This document shows, piece after piece, positions 15,341-24,785 of a stretch of DNA of 62,838 nt. The position numbers and the translations under genes were made by a program. Under the pieces are notes generated by a model that made no database searches, was not told the DNA's origin, and saw nothing but the letters and a program-made list of their open reading frames with translations. This stretch comes from Candidatus Gastranaerophilales bacterium (GTDB taxonomy: Bacteria > Cyanobacteriota > Vampirovibrionia > Gastranaerophilales > Gastranaerophilaceae): NCBI GenBank assembly GCA_944325555.1, contig CALVAN010000012.1:1-62838 (forward strand), written 5' to 3'. Within the stretch, counting starts at the first letter, position 1. Each line of letters opens with the position of its first letter.

Positions 15341-17239
15341 TTATTGTTTAATAAAATCAGACGTATGTAAAGCCCTTAATGCATTTAATATTGCAATAAA
15401 TGTTACGCCGACATCGGCAAAAACAGCACCCCACATAGTAACAAAGCCAATAGCACCCAATGCAAGAAATAATATTTTTATGCCGATAGCAAACGCAATA
15501 TTTTGTTTAACTATGTTTAATGTCTTTCTTGCAATTTTTATTAAAACATAAATTTTAGAAGGCTTGTCATCCATAATTACAACATCAGCCGCTTCTATTG
15601 CCGCATCAGATCCCAAGCCGCCCATTGCTATGCCTGCATCTGCAAGTGTTAGAACAGGGGCATCATTTATACCGTCGCCTACAAATATAACACTACTGTT
15701 TTTGGATTTTTCTTTTAAAAGTTTTTCCGTAATTTCAACTTTCTGTGCGGGAAGAAGCTGTGCGTAAAATTTGTCTATTCCGAGTTTTTGCGCTGCTGCT
15801 TCCGCAGCCATTGGCGAATCGCCGGTGAGCATAACAGTATTTTTAATATGAGCTTTTGTTTTAAGTTCTCTTATTGCGCTTTGCGCATCGTCTTTAACTT
15901 CATCGGATATCACAATACAGCCGAGATATTTATTGTCCTTGGCAACGTAAACAAGAGTTCCTGCTTCATTAACTTTTGCGTGCTCTATATTAAACTTTTT
16001 CATTAATGCTGCATTGCCTGCCAGTATATGAACGCCATCGGCATAGGCTTCAACACCTTTACCGGCATGCTCCGTGATATTGGTAACAATATTTGAATCA
16101 ATGCTTTTGCCGTATGCACTCTTTAGAGCACAAGCAATCGGATGGTTTGAATAAGCCTCTGCCAGTGCGCCATAGTGCAAAATATCGTCTTTAGATTCTC
16201 CTATAATTTTATTTACGGCAAACACGCCCTTGGTCAGTGTTCCGGTTTTGTCGAAAACAGCAGTTTCAACGTGTGACAATACTTCAAGATAATTGCTGCC
16301 CTTAATTAATATTCCGCATTTTGAAGCTCCGCCTATACCGGCAAAGAAGCTTAACGGTACGGAAATAACAAGAGCGCATGGGCAAGATATAACAAGGAAA
16401 GTCAATGCCCTGTAAATCCAGATTGAAAATTGCGCCCCCTCTACAAATAACGGCGGAATAACCGCAAGCAGCAGAGCACCGGCCACAACAGCGGGAGTGT
16501 AATATCTTGCGAATTTTGTTATAAAATTTTCTGTTTTTGTTTTTTTTGAACTTGCATGTTCTACAAGCTCAAGAATCTTAGATACAGTAGATTCACCAAA
16601 CTCTTTTGTAACAGAAATTTTAAGAAGCCCGTTTGTGTTAATACAGCCGCTTAGAACACTGTCACCGTGTTTTACACTTACCGGAACAGATTCTCCCGTA
16701 AGTGCTGAGGTGTCAACAAGCGCCTCGCCTTCCGTTACAATTCCGTCCAGCGGAATTTTTTCGCCCGTTTTTACAACAATAATGTCATTTTTTTTGACAA
16801 TTGCCGGTTCAACTTTTTGGAGAACCCCATCCTGTTCTATATTCGCATAGTCAGGTCTTATGTCCATAAGCGATTGAATTGATTTGCGGGATTTTTCCAC
16901 TGCCATATGCTGAAAATATTCGCCAATTTGATAAAGCACCATTACCATAACTGCTTCGGGATATTCTTTTATAGCGAACGCACCAAGCGTGGCAATACCC
17001 ATCAGAAAGTTTTCGTCAAATACCTGTCCTTTAATAATATTTTTGGCAGCCCTTAAAAGGACATCTCCGCCGGCAAGAAGATAGGCAAGTGCATAGACGG
17101 TGAATTTTAATACACCTTCAATCGGAAAAACAAACGCAGAGATAAATATTAAAACAGCAGCCGAAATTCTCACTAACAAACGTTTTTGTCCGTTATGGTT
17201 ATGTTCGTGGCAGTGTTCATGTTTTTCGTGTTCACACAT
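15341..17239 (-). CDS. Zinc/cadmium-exporting P1B-type ATPase
   Basis: 632 aa. Motifs in order: TGES (181-184), the metal-site CPC in ISCPCALVI (286-288), the phosphorylated Asp330 in DKTGTLT, HP (366-367) and GDGIND in the hinge. No N-terminal ferredoxin-like HMA domain; instead the first 16 residues are rich in His, Glu and Cys and may bind metal. This fits ZntA/CadA-like exporters of Zn2+, Cd2+ or Pb2+ at the inner membrane. It is divergent from the ArsR/SmtB repressor gene, whose operators overlap its promoter. Confidence 0.93.
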   Translation of the reverse strand: MCEHEKHEHCHEHNHNGQKRLLVRISAAVLIFISAFVFPIEGVLKFTVYALAYLLAGGDVLLRAAKNIIKGQVFDENFLMGIATLGAFAIKEYPEAVMVMVLYQIGEYFQHMAVEKSRKSIQSLMDIRPDYANIEQDGVLQKVEPAIVKKNDIIVVKTGEKIPLDGIVTEGEALVDTSALTGESVPVSVKHGDSVLSGCINTNGLLKISVTKEFGESTVSKILELVEHASSKKTKTENFITKFARYYTPAVVAGALLLAVIPPLFVEGAQFSIWIYRALTFLVISCPCALVISVPLSFFAGIGGASKCGILIKGSNYLEVLSHVETAVFDKTGTLTKGVFAVNKIIGESKDDILHYGALAEAYSNHPIACALKSAYGKSIDSNIVTNITEHAGKGVEAYADGVHILAGNAALMKKFNIEHAKVNEAGTLVYVAKDNKYLGCIVISDEVKDDAQSAIRELKTKAHIKNTVMLTGDSPMAAEAAAQKLGIDKFYAQLLPAQKVEITEKLLKEKSKNSSVIFVGDGINDAPVLTLADAGIAMGGLGSDAAIEAADVVIMDDKPSKIYVLIKIARKTLNIVKQNIAFAIGIKILFLALGAIGFVTMWGAVFADVGVTFIAILNALRALHTSDFIKQ

Positions 17240-17254
17240 AAGACCTCATTTCGT

Positions 17255-17368
17255 TTGAATAATTGTTCAATTATATTACTATTATAGTTGAACAATTATT
17301 CAACTGTCAAGGGCTAACAAAACATTGTTTACAAAACTTTGACAATTGAACAACTATTCATATATAAT
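17255..17368. promoter_or_regulatory. SmtB-type zinc operators over divergent promoters
   Basis: Three inverted repeats of the SmtB/ArsR class: TTGAATAATTGTTCAA (17255-17270), TTGAACAATTATTCAA (17288-17303) and TTGAACAACTATTCAT (17346-17361). The second sits exactly between -35 (TTGACA, 17310-17305) and -10 (TATAAT, 17286-17281) of the leftward ATPase promoter; the third sits between -35 (TTGACA, 17339-17344) and -10 (TATAAT, 17363-17368) of the repressor's own promoter. This predicts repression released by zinc, with autoregulation. Confidence 0.85.
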
Positions 17369-17391
17369 TAAAAGTATAGGAGAAGCGCCAG

Positions 17392-17742
17392 ATGAAAAAT
17401 AAAATATCTGATTCAGAAGCAATTAATTTGGATTTGGTGAATAAAATCAAACCTGATATGCCCCAAAAAGAACTTTTATATGATTTATCCGACTTTTTTA
17501 AAGTTATGGGTGACAGCACACGTATTCAACTTTTGTGGGCACTGGAAGAAAATGAACTGTGTGTTGGAGAGCTTGCTGCTATCCTCGATATGACAAAATC
17601 TGCAGTATCACATCAATTAAAGGTATTACGGACTGCTAAGCTAGTACGTTCTCAAAAAAGAGGTAAAAATGTATATTATGCCTTGAATGATGAACACGTA
17701 CAAACGATTGTAAAAATGGCGCTTGAACACGTTTGCGAATAA
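17392..17742 (+). CDS. ArsR/SmtB-family zinc-responsive repressor
   Basis: 116 aa winged-helix repressor. The recognition helix region MTKSAVSHQLKVLR is typical. The alpha-5 zinc site of SmtB/CzrA is fully present with correct spacing: Asp100, His102, His113 and Glu116 (the last residue). The alpha-3 region has one cysteine (Cys57 in ELCVGE) instead of the CadC CVC pair, which points to zinc rather than cadmium/lead as the main signal. It is divergent from the metal ATPase and its own promoter contains one operator. GGAG lies upstream of the ATG. Confidence 0.93.
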   Translation: MKNKISDSEAINLDLVNKIKPDMPQKELLYDLSDFFKVMGDSTRIQLLWALEENELCVGELAAILDMTKSAVSHQLKVLRTAKLVRSQKRGKNVYYALNDEHVQTIVKMALEHVCE

Positions 17743-17824
17743 TCTTACCGTTTAGGGATATCTTTGTGCTATAAGAGAATGATTTTTTCACTTCATTCAT
17801 AACACCCTGCATTTTTAGTGTTTA

Positions 17825-18790
17825 TCACTTACCGTTAACTTCTCTGTAATAATCCAATGGTTTGTTAAAAAACAAGTAATCAATTTTTCCCTTATTTTTC
17901 AGCACCAACCCTAGTATATTAAAAAACATTGTCAACCCGAACACCACAGACGGAACAAGCAACAATACACAACCAATAATTGCTGCACAGGTTTTAAGAA
18001 AATATAAAAATTTAAGAAAGATATTGCTATTTTCCCCAAATTTGAGCATCGCTCCGGAGTATCCGTTGTAATAATACCTGTTTAATATCCATTTTAAATT
18101 TGCACGGCTGTCGCCGGTAATTTCATAGTTTATTGCATCATTGTTCCATACAATTGTATATCCCGCTTTAGACGCACGAGAAAAGAAATCTCCGTCTTCA
18201 CCACCCATAAAAATAAATTTATTATCAAACCACAGGTTGGATTTTTGTACAACATCAACGGGAAAGAAAACATTTCCGCTTGCGCAGATAGGTCTTACTG
18301 CACCTGTTTTTTTTGTGGTTGATGTTTTAAAAATCTTATTATTTTTTATGTAAGACGGATAATCGTTTGTAAATTTACTGTAAGTAGGTCCGGAGCTTAT
18401 AAATACAGTCGGATTATTTCGATAGAAGGCTATGTGGCTGCAAAGCCAATTTTCATCGAGTATCTCATCGTCATCAAAAAAGGCGATATGAGTTGCCCCG
18501 AGTTCAATTGCTTCTTTTAGCACTCTATTTCTGGCTTGAGCAATACCACGCTGCTTTTCAACAGCATAATACACGGGGATTTTTGAAGTATGTTGGAAAT
18601 TTTCCACTACGCTGCGTGCACTTTCTTCCTCATCATTATCAACTATTAAAATAGCGGTTTTTGTATTGGCACAAAGATTTAGAGCGTCTACAGAATGCAA
18701 TGCCTCTTTAAGCATCTGAGGTCTTTTGCAGGTGCAGCAGCATATCAGAACGAACTCTATCTCCTTTTTTGGCAGTGTGTTAGTTTCCAA
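17825..18790 (-). CDS. Family 2 glycosyltransferase, membrane-anchored
   Basis: 321 aa. GT-A fold: N-terminal CCTCKRPQMLKEAL, a nucleotide-binding LIVDNDE, and the DxD-like motif in AFFDDDEIL near residue 107. GGEDGDFFSRA (about 198-208) matches the acceptor-side ED motif. Hydrophobic segments near residues 255-300 anchor it to the inner membrane. Substrates are unknown; surface polysaccharide or lipid glycosylation is likely. No ribosome-binding site is seen immediately before the ATG at 18790, and the gene stands alone. Confidence 0.85.
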   Translation of the reverse strand: METNTLPKKEIEFVLICCCTCKRPQMLKEALHSVDALNLCANTKTAILIVDNDEEESARSVVENFQHTSKIPVYYAVEKQRGIAQARNRVLKEAIELGATHIAFFDDDEILDENWLCSHIAFYRNNPTVFISSGPTYSKFTNDYPSYIKNNKIFKTSTTKKTGAVRPICASGNVFFPVDVVQKSNLWFDNKFIFMGGEDGDFFSRASKAGYTIVWNNDAINYEITGDSRANLKWILNRYYYNGYSGAMLKFGENSNIFLKFLYFLKTCAAIIGCVLLLVPSVVFGLTMFFNILGLVLKNKGKIDYLFFNKPLDYYREVNGK

Positions 18791-18984
18791 ATATTACCCC
18801 ATTTTTACTTTCTGATTTTATTCTACTAAAAAATAATAAGATAAAAAATAATTAATACAATTTGTTACGATGATTTTAGAGCTGAGGTTGAAAAAATTTT
18901 TTCTATATGTTATCTTGACTTTACAAGCCACTTTTTAATTTTTGGATTAAATAATGAACACAACTTTATTCACAAAACAGCATC

Positions 18985-19097
18985 ATAACCACCATATAGT
19001 CCCGATTAGGCTATAGGGTTATTTGTTGTTCGTGGATTATAACCGATTTCTAAAAGAAACCAGCCTTTTCGGGAAAAAACGGACGGGCTGTTTTTTT
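18985..19097 (+). ncRNA. Candidate switch-like leader or small RNA ending in a terminator
   Basis: The 329-base gap before the gene at 19120 holds a structured element. ATAACC (18985-18990) can pair with GGTTAT (19017-19022), closing a hairpin with inner stem TATAG-t-CC/GG-CTATA (18995-19015). The same GGTTAT can instead pair with a second ATAACC (19039-19044). A terminator (CAGCC 19071-19075, GGCTG 19086-19090, seven T) follows 22 bases before the ATG. Mutually exclusive stems ahead of a terminator are the layout of attenuators and riboswitches. No known riboswitch class was recognised. Confidence 0.5.
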
Positions 19098-19119
19098 ATG
19101 TAAAATCGGAGAAATTTTA

Positions 19120-20388
19120 ATGTCATTAACTACCATTATATCCGCTATCGGAAACACTAATAAACAATACCCTCTCATTGTAAGAGATTGCGGGATTGAG
19201 GTTCCTACAAAAATTGTACTAACATATAATCAAAATAAAGACGAGTCTGAAGATATTGCAAAACTTGCCGCACGTGAGCGTTTTCTTGATGAATATGCTG
19301 TTTCTGCAGTATGGTTGGGCGGAATTCCTCTCATGGATAAAATTGTAAATTATTTTATCCGCAAAAAGGGCTACAATCCCGATGTTAACCTTAAACTTTT
19401 TAAAGAAAGTTCTGCTCAGGGGATAAATTTGAATATCAAAAACTTTGAAGGCAAAGTAGGACAATCAGTAATTGACGAGCTTAAAAAAGTTAAAAACAAC
19501 AAGGCCGTTTTTGAAAAACTGCTTGCACTTAAATTCGGGTTATCAACAACAATTCCAATGCTGTTTATGGGAGTAATTTTACCCAAGCTGATTTTTGCAT
19601 CCTCAGGAAGAAAAATTGAAAAATTAAGGGCAGAAAAACTCGCAAAGAAAAATGCCGCACAGAGGTTTGACAATCCTATGGACCGCATTAAAAACGGCAA
19701 GATATCCTTTAAAGGGAATGCAATATCACAGATTGCAAACTTTTCAACCGTAGATAAAATGGCTGTAACAGACGGGGGCTATGCACTCGGCAGAGTTGCA
19801 ACAGCACGCAATAAAAATGAAGCAATAGATGTCGGTTTTAAAATGGCTGGCATGCTGTTTCTAAACTTTGTTGCTCCGCCATATCTTGCAAAATTTCTCG
19901 ACAAAGCGACCTGCAAACTAACAGGGCTCAATGTTGCACTCGATCCAATTATTCTGGATGACAAAAACTTTGCAGATGCAATTAAAAACAAAAAGCTCGC
20001 TTTACCAAAAGGAAATTCAGAAAAAGAAATTATCGAATTTTTGGATAAAAATCCTAAAACTCTTTTCTCAAAATATGCACAACAGTTTTGCGACGTAAAA
20101 TATCTTGAAAACGGAATACGTGATCCAAGAACATGGGTTAATACAAAAAAAGTTGCCCAGATGAAAGAAGAAATGGAAAAATTTGCTAAAAACGCTCTAA
20201 AAAACAAAGATATAACAGCATTTGCCAAAAAGGCAAAATACGCTAAATTCTTCAATATTTTAACTAATATAGGCGTCAGCAGTGCTTTGCTTGCTTTTGC
20301 TCTGCCAAAGGCTCAATTTGCTTTCCGTAAATTTATTACGGGTTCTGACTTAGAACCAGGACTTGCGACAAGCAAAGATAAAATATAA
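19120..20388 (+). CDS. Hypothetical membrane-associated protein
   Basis: 422 aa, not recognised. No signal peptide; hydrophobic segments lie near residues 60-75, 145-165, 245-265 and 385-400, with long charged helices between. An ISFKGNAIS stretch near residue 190 recalls the FKG motif but is internal. GGAG precedes the ATG, and a perfect palindromic terminator follows. The putative leader RNA at 18985-19097 lies directly upstream and may control it. It shares general features (several weak membrane helices, Lys-rich) with the protein at 50229-51275. Confidence 0.75.
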   Translation: MSLTTIISAIGNTNKQYPLIVRDCGIEVPTKIVLTYNQNKDESEDIAKLAARERFLDEYAVSAVWLGGIPLMDKIVNYFIRKKGYNPDVNLKLFKESSAQGINLNIKNFEGKVGQSVIDELKKVKNNKAVFEKLLALKFGLSTTIPMLFMGVILPKLIFASSGRKIEKLRAEKLAKKNAAQRFDNPMDRIKNGKISFKGNAISQIANFSTVDKMAVTDGGYALGRVATARNKNEAIDVGFKMAGMLFLNFVAPPYLAKFLDKATCKLTGLNVALDPIILDDKNFADAIKNKKLALPKGNSEKEIIEFLDKNPKTLFSKYAQQFCDVKYLENGIRDPRTWVNTKKVAQMKEEMEKFAKNALKNKDITAFAKKAKYAKFFNILTNIGVSSALLAFALPKAQFAFRKFITGSDLEPGLATSKDKI

Positions 20389-20390
20389 CA

Positions 20391-20424
20391 AAAAGGGTGA
20401 TTTAAATTTAAATCACCCTTTTTA
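20391..20424. terminator. Bidirectional palindromic terminator
   Basis: AAAAGGGTGATTTAAA pairs perfectly with TTTAAATCACCCTTTT between convergent genes ending at 20388 and 20448. Confidence 0.9.
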
Positions 20425-20447
20425 TATTAAGTATAATTAATTTTTAA

Positions 20448-21212
20448 TTAAGCGTTAGCAGTTTCTTTTGTAGAAACTTTTGAACCCTTAACAGCTTCAA
20501 CAATTGCTGTAGCTGCAGCAATCATTTCAATGTCAGAGTTCAATTTGTTAACACAAGAACCGACGCCTACTGCACTTGCACCTGCAGCAATTGCCATCGG
20601 AACTGTAGTTGTTGTCAAACCTGATGCTGTCATAACAGGTATATCAACATTTCTTGCAAGTTCAATAGTGTTAGCAATAGAAACCTGAGCTGTTTCCAAC
20701 AATGCTCTTGCACCTTCAGCTGTTGTATGTACGGTAGCTGCACCTTCTGTTTGGATTAAATCAATATTTAATGCTTCCAATTCTTTTGCAAGTGCAATTT
20801 GTGAAGCAATATCAATGTGACCCGGAACAGTTACGCAAACAAATACGTTTGAATTACCGATTAATGCCAAAGTTTCTTTAACAATATCAAGGATTTCTTC
20901 AGCTGACATTCTTAAACCTTTTTTGTACAGTGCATCAAAGTTGCCTACTTCAATAGCGTCTGCGCCTGCCTTAACAGCCATAGCAAGATCTTGAGGAACG
21001 ATTGAAGAAACAAATACCGACAGAGATGTTGTTTCTTTAGCCATTTTAATGATTTCTTCTTTTGCAGCAACGTCTACTGCGCTTGCACCAGCCTTATCTG
21101 CAGCAATAACAACGTTTCTTACTCTGTCCATATCGAAATTGTCGATACCTGCTATAATTTTTACAGCTCTTTTAGCTTCCAAATCTTTTCTGAATGATGT
21201 AATTCTTTTCAT
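20448..21212 (-). CDS. ycf23: Ycf23/DUF561 family protein (TIM barrel)
   Basis: 254 aa. The pattern KIIAGIDNFDMDRVRNVVIAA, SVFVSSIVPQDL, AGADAIEVGNFDALYKKG, VTVPGHIDIASQIALAKELE and DLIQTEGA follows the Ycf23/DUF561 family encoded by cyanobacteria and red-algal plastids. The fold is a phosphate-binding TIM barrel like those of ThiG, PdxS and HisA. Function is not established. The gene follows gyrA by 22 bp on the same strand and may be co-transcribed. It is one of the better phylogenetic hints in the window for a cyanobacterial sister lineage. Confidence 0.85.
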   Translation of the reverse strand: MKRITSFRKDLEAKRAVKIIAGIDNFDMDRVRNVVIAADKAGASAVDVAAKEEIIKMAKETTSLSVFVSSIVPQDLAMAVKAGADAIEVGNFDALYKKGLRMSAEEILDIVKETLALIGNSNVFVCVTVPGHIDIASQIALAKELEALNIDLIQTEGAATVHTTAEGARALLETAQVSIANTIELARNVDIPVMTASGLTTTTVPMAIAAGASAVGVGSCVNKLNSDIEMIAAATAIVEAVKGSKVSTKETANA

Positions 21213-21234
21213 CTTAAACTTTACCTTTCTTTAT

Positions 21235-23817
21235 TTATTCTTCATTGTTTTCTTCGTTAGCATTAGTGTTTATATCAAGCATACTCTGTTGAATAGAATT
21301 ATCAACAGGTGTTGCATCAGCCTGTGCTGTTGATTCAGCACCAGCAGTATCTTCGTCGGAATCTGTATTGACTATCTTGTTAATAGTACAAACCATATCA
21401 CCGTCAGAGAGGTTTTGTATCTTAACGCCCGTAGCAGGTCTGCCCTGACGAGATATACAATCGGCTTTGATTCTTGATACTACGCCGTTTTGAGTTACAA
21501 CCATGATTTCATCTTTTTCTTCAACAATTGTCAATGCAACAAGTCTTGATGATGAAGTTTTGAACTTGGTTGCAATAAGACCGATACCGCCTCTGTTTTG
21601 TGGCCTGAACTCAGAAAGTTTAGAACGTTTTCCGAAACCGTCGGACGTTACGACAAGAAGGTCAGCATCGTAATCTCTCGGAACTATATCACAACCGATA
21701 ATCTTATCACCGGCTCTCAGTTTCATTGAGTTTACGCCTCTTGCGCTTCTTCCGAGCGGACGCATATCACTGATAGGAAATCTTATTGCCATACCGCAGG
21801 AGGTACCGATGATAACTTCATCGTTATCCTGAGCTTGTTTTACCCAACATAAAGTATCACCGTCTTCCAAACCGATGGCTATTATGCCGCTTTTTCTGAT
21901 ACTTTCAAAGTTATCAAGCGAAATTCTCTTAATATAGCCTTTTTGCGTAAGCATAATGAGGTTGGAAGCAGTTTTAAAGTCACTAACCGGTACAACGGCC
22001 GTGATTTGCTCATCCTGTTCAAGCGGAAGCACGTTAATAATAGGCAAACCTTTTGCCTGACGTCCGCCTTCCGGAAATTCGTAAACATTTAAACTGTAAA
22101 CAGTACCTTTAGAACTGAAGAATAAAACTTTATCGTGCATCATTGCGGTAAAGAAGTGCTCAACGTCGTCATCTTCTTTTGTCTTTATGCCGCCCTTGCC
22201 TCTTGTTGCTCTGTTCTGGCGTTCAAACGTATCCAGAGAAATTCTCTTTAAGTATCCCTGACGTGTTATAAACACAGCCATAGGAAGGTTTGGAGTCAAG
22301 TCTTCGATAGTCATTTCATCGGCTTCAGGAACAATTTGGGTTCTTCTGTCGTCGCCGTATTTTTCTTTATCTTCTCTTAACTCGTCTTTGATAATATTAA
22401 GAACTTTTTGTCTGTCGGCAAGAATTGCTTCGTATTCTGCGATTTTCTTTTTGAGTTCTTCGTATTCGGATTTGATTTTATCCTGTTCCAATCCTGTCAA
22501 ACGTCTTAATTGCATTTCAAGGATTGCGTTAGCCTGATCCGCATCAAGCCCGAATCTGCTCATCAAGCCCGTTCTTGCTTCATCAGTGGTTTTTGATTTT
22601 TTAATTAACTCAATTACCTCATCAAGGCTGCCCAAGGCAATCAACAAACCTGCCAATATGTGGGCTCTGATTTTAGCTTTTTTCAAGAAGAAAATTGTTC
22701 TTCTTGTAACAACTTCTACCCTGTGTTCAACAAATTCGTTCAATACTTCGTAAAGATTCATCAAACGGGGCTGTTTACCTACAAGTGCAACCATATTAAC
22801 GCCGAAGGTTGTGCTCAACTGGGTATATTTAAACAGATTGTTTTTAACGACTTCAGGTTTAGCATCACGTTTGAGTTCAATAACAATTCTCATACCTTCA
22901 CGGTCAGATTCGTCACGTAAGTCAGAAATACCGTCAATCTTTTTATCCCTTACAAGTTCTGCAATTTTTTCAATCAACAAAGCTTTGTTAACCTGATAAG
23001 GAATTTCTGTAACAATGATAGCTGTTCTGCCCTGACGTCCGCCTCCGCCCGGAATCTCTTCAAACTGTGCAACGGCTTTCATTTTTATGGAGCCTCTGCC
23101 TGTTGTGTAAGCTTGTTTTATGTCTTGCAAGCCCACAATCGTCGCCGCTGTCGGGAAGTCCGGACCTTTAATGTGTTCCATTAAGCCTTCAACAGTAATA
23201 TCAGGATTGTCAATTAAAGCAATCGTACCGTCTACAACTTCACAAAGGTTGTGTGGCGGAATATTTGTTGCCATACCAACAGCAATACCGGATACACCGT
23301 TTAACAGAAGCATCGGAAGTCTTACCGGAAGTACAGAAGGCTCTTCCAAAGAACCGTCAAAGTTCGGTGTAAAATCAACTGTTTCGCAATCAATATCCGC
23401 AAGCATTGATTGGGTAATTTTGTGCATTCTTGCTTCCGTATAACGCATAGCTGCTGCCGAGTCGCCGTCTACGGAACCGAAATTGCCATGCCCGTCTATT
23501 GTTTGATATCTTGTTGAAAAATCCTGAGCCATACGAACAAGAGATTCATAAACTGCTGTATCACCGTGCGGGTGATATTTACCGAGAACTTCACCGACGA
23601 TTCTGGCGCTTTTCTTAAACGGTTTATCAGGTGTCATCCCAAGTTCGTTCATTGCGAATAAAATACGTCTGTGAACAGGTTTTAAACCGTCTCTTACATC
23701 GGGAAGCGCACGTCCGACGATTACGGACATTGCATAATCAATGTAAGAACGTTTCATTTCATCTCTTATATTTACGGGAACTATTTTTCCGTCTTCAAAT
23801 AAATTTTGCTGGCTCAA
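21235..23817 (-). CDS. gyrA: DNA gyrase subunit A
   Basis: 860 aa, full length. The breakage-reunion domain has the catalytic tyrosine in [10 protein letters not shown] near residue 120 and the quinolone region [10 protein letters not shown], with Thr and Glu at the positions equivalent to E. coli Ser83 and Asp87. The GyrA box region reads [10 protein letters not shown], a loosened version of the usual box, still fitting gyrase over topoisomerase IV. The C-terminal beta-pinwheel repeats run to about residue 815, followed by an acidic tail (NANEENNEE). Promoter at 23864-23891. Confidence 0.96.
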   Translation of the reverse strand: MSQQNLFEDGKIVPVNIRDEMKRSYIDYAMSVIVGRALPDVRDGLKPVHRRILFAMNELGMTPDKPFKKSARIVGEVLGKYHPHGDTAVYESLVRMAQDFSTRYQTIDGHGNFGSVDGDSAAAMRYTEARMHKITQSMLADIDCETVDFTPNFDGSLEEPSVLPVRLPMLLLNGVSGIAVGMATNIPPHNLCEVVDGTIALIDNPDITVEGLMEHIKGPDFPTAATIVGLQDIKQAYTTGRGSIKMKAVAQFEEIPGGGGRQGRTAIIVTEIPYQVNKALLIEKIAELVRDKKIDGISDLRDESDREGMRIVIELKRDAKPEVVKNNLFKYTQLSTTFGVNMVALVGKQPRLMNLYEVLNEFVEHRVEVVTRRTIFFLKKAKIRAHILAGLLIALGSLDEVIELIKKSKTTDEARTGLMSRFGLDADQANAILEMQLRRLTGLEQDKIKSEYEELKKKIAEYEAILADRQKVLNIIKDELREDKEKYGDDRRTQIVPEADEMTIEDLTPNLPMAVFITRQGYLKRISLDTFERQNRATRGKGGIKTKEDDDVEHFFTAMMHDKVLFFSSKGTVYSLNVYEFPEGGRQAKGLPIINVLPLEQDEQITAVVPVSDFKTASNLIMLTQKGYIKRISLDNFESIRKSGIIAIGLEDGDTLCWVKQAQDNDEVIIGTSCGMAIRFPISDMRPLGRSARGVNSMKLRAGDKIIGCDIVPRDYDADLLVVTSDGFGKRSKLSEFRPQNRGGIGLIATKFKTSSSRLVALTIVEEKDEIMVVTQNGVVSRIKADCISRQGRPATGVKIQNLSDGDMVCTINKIVNTDSDEDTAGAESTAQADATPVDNSIQQSMLDINTNANEENNEE

Positions 23818-23863
23818 TTCTCCACCCCTAATTTATGCTGTTTATATATTTATCCATATTAAG

Positions 23864-23891
23864 ATTTTAGCATAAACAAAGGGCTGTGCAA
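23864..23891 (-). promoter_or_regulatory. gyrA promoter
   Basis: Minus strand TTGCAC, 16 bp, TAAAAT, about 46 bp before the gyrA ATG. Found by eye. Confidence 0.5.
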
Positions 23892-23922
23892 ATTGTTAAT
23901 TATTTCCCCGAAAAAGTATTAT

Positions 23923-23956
23923 AAAAAAAGAGCAGATATAAAATCTGCCCTTTTTT
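23923..23956. terminator. Rho-independent terminator
   Basis: GCAGAT/ATCTGC stem with flanking A-run and T-run, directly after the winged-helix gene (stop at 23973, minus strand). Confidence 0.85.
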
Positions 23957-23972
23957 AATTCTTTTAATAGAA

Positions 23973-24188
23973 CTACTTGATTGATTCGATTAATCTAACT
24001 TTTGTTCTTGCACCTTTACCTGAAAGATCAGCTTTACCTTCTTGAGCTAACCAGCCAATACCCATAGAAACGAAGTTTTGGTTCAAGTCTAATTCTTTTT
24101 CCAATTTAGAAATAGTTGCTTCGTTGTTTTTTTGATCAGCTAAAAATTCGTAAACTTTTCCAGCAGCTTCGCCAATGTAATAATTCAT
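23973..24188 (-). CDS. Winged-helix protein, DUF2582 type
   Basis: 71 aa, a single winged helix-turn-helix: [18 protein letters not shown], a middle helix with [24 protein letters not shown], and a C-terminal strand. This matches the small stand-alone family known as DUF2582, thought to bind DNA; no partner is known. AAGGAG precedes the ATG. Monocistronic, with its own terminator. Confidence 0.8.
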   Translation of the reverse strand: MNYYIGEAAGKVYEFLADQKNNEATISKLEKELDLNQNFVSMGIGWLAQEGKADLSGKGARTKVRLIESIK

Positions 24189-24281
24189 CTTAAAATCTCC
24201 TTCTTTTTTGTATCACAAACAGATAAATTTTATATTATTATATATAGTATAAATTTTAACTTTTGTAAATGGAGATTGACC

Positions 24282-24782
24282 ATGAATACACCACTTGTAG
24301 GAAATTGTTGGAAATATGATGACAATGTTGATACTGATGTTATAATACCTGCTCGTTATTTAAACACATCAGATGAAAAAGAGCTGGCAAAGCACTGTCT
24401 TGAGGACATCGACAAAACTTTTGCAGCAAATGTAGAGCATGGCGATATTATTGTAGCCGGTGAAAATTTTGGATGCGGAAGTTCCCGTGAACACGCACCG
24501 ATTGCAATTAAAGCAAGCGGTGTGTCGGTGGTGATTGCAAAATCTTTTGCAAGAATATTTTTCCGCAACTCAATCAATATCGGACTTCCGATTTTAGAAA
24601 ACAAGCAGGTTGCCGACGATGCAGAAAAAGGCGATAAAATCAGCGTAGATTTGCAAAACGGAATTATAAAAAATATAACTAAAAACAAAGAATATAAATG
24701 CGAAAAATTTCCCGCTGAAATTCAAGAGCTGATTGCACAAGGCGGGTTGATTAATTACACAAAGAAGAAACTGGGAGTTTAA
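24282..24782 (+). CDS. leuD: 3-isopropylmalate dehydratase small subunit
   Basis: 166 aa from ATG 24282 (GGAG lies 7 bases upstream; an in-frame TTG at 24276 is less likely). [13 protein letters not shown] and [21 protein letters not shown] are diagnostic for LeuD swivel domains of the short archaeal/clostridial type. With LeuC it isomerises 2-isopropylmalate to 3-isopropylmalate in leucine synthesis. leuB follows 3 bp after its stop; leuC and leuA are not in the window. Confidence 0.93.
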   Translation: MNTPLVGNCWKYDDNVDTDVIIPARYLNTSDEKELAKHCLEDIDKTFAANVEHGDIIVAGENFGCGSSREHAPIAIKASGVSVVIAKSFARIFFRNSINIGLPILENKQVADDAEKGDKISVDLQNGIIKNITKNKEYKCEKFPAEIQELIAQGGLINYTKKKLGV

Positions 24783-24785
24783 TTT

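Noticed and set aside
19779-20255. 158-aa reading frame antisense to the gene at 19120
   Set aside because: A shadow frame; no ribosome-binding site and fully overlapped by a better frame.
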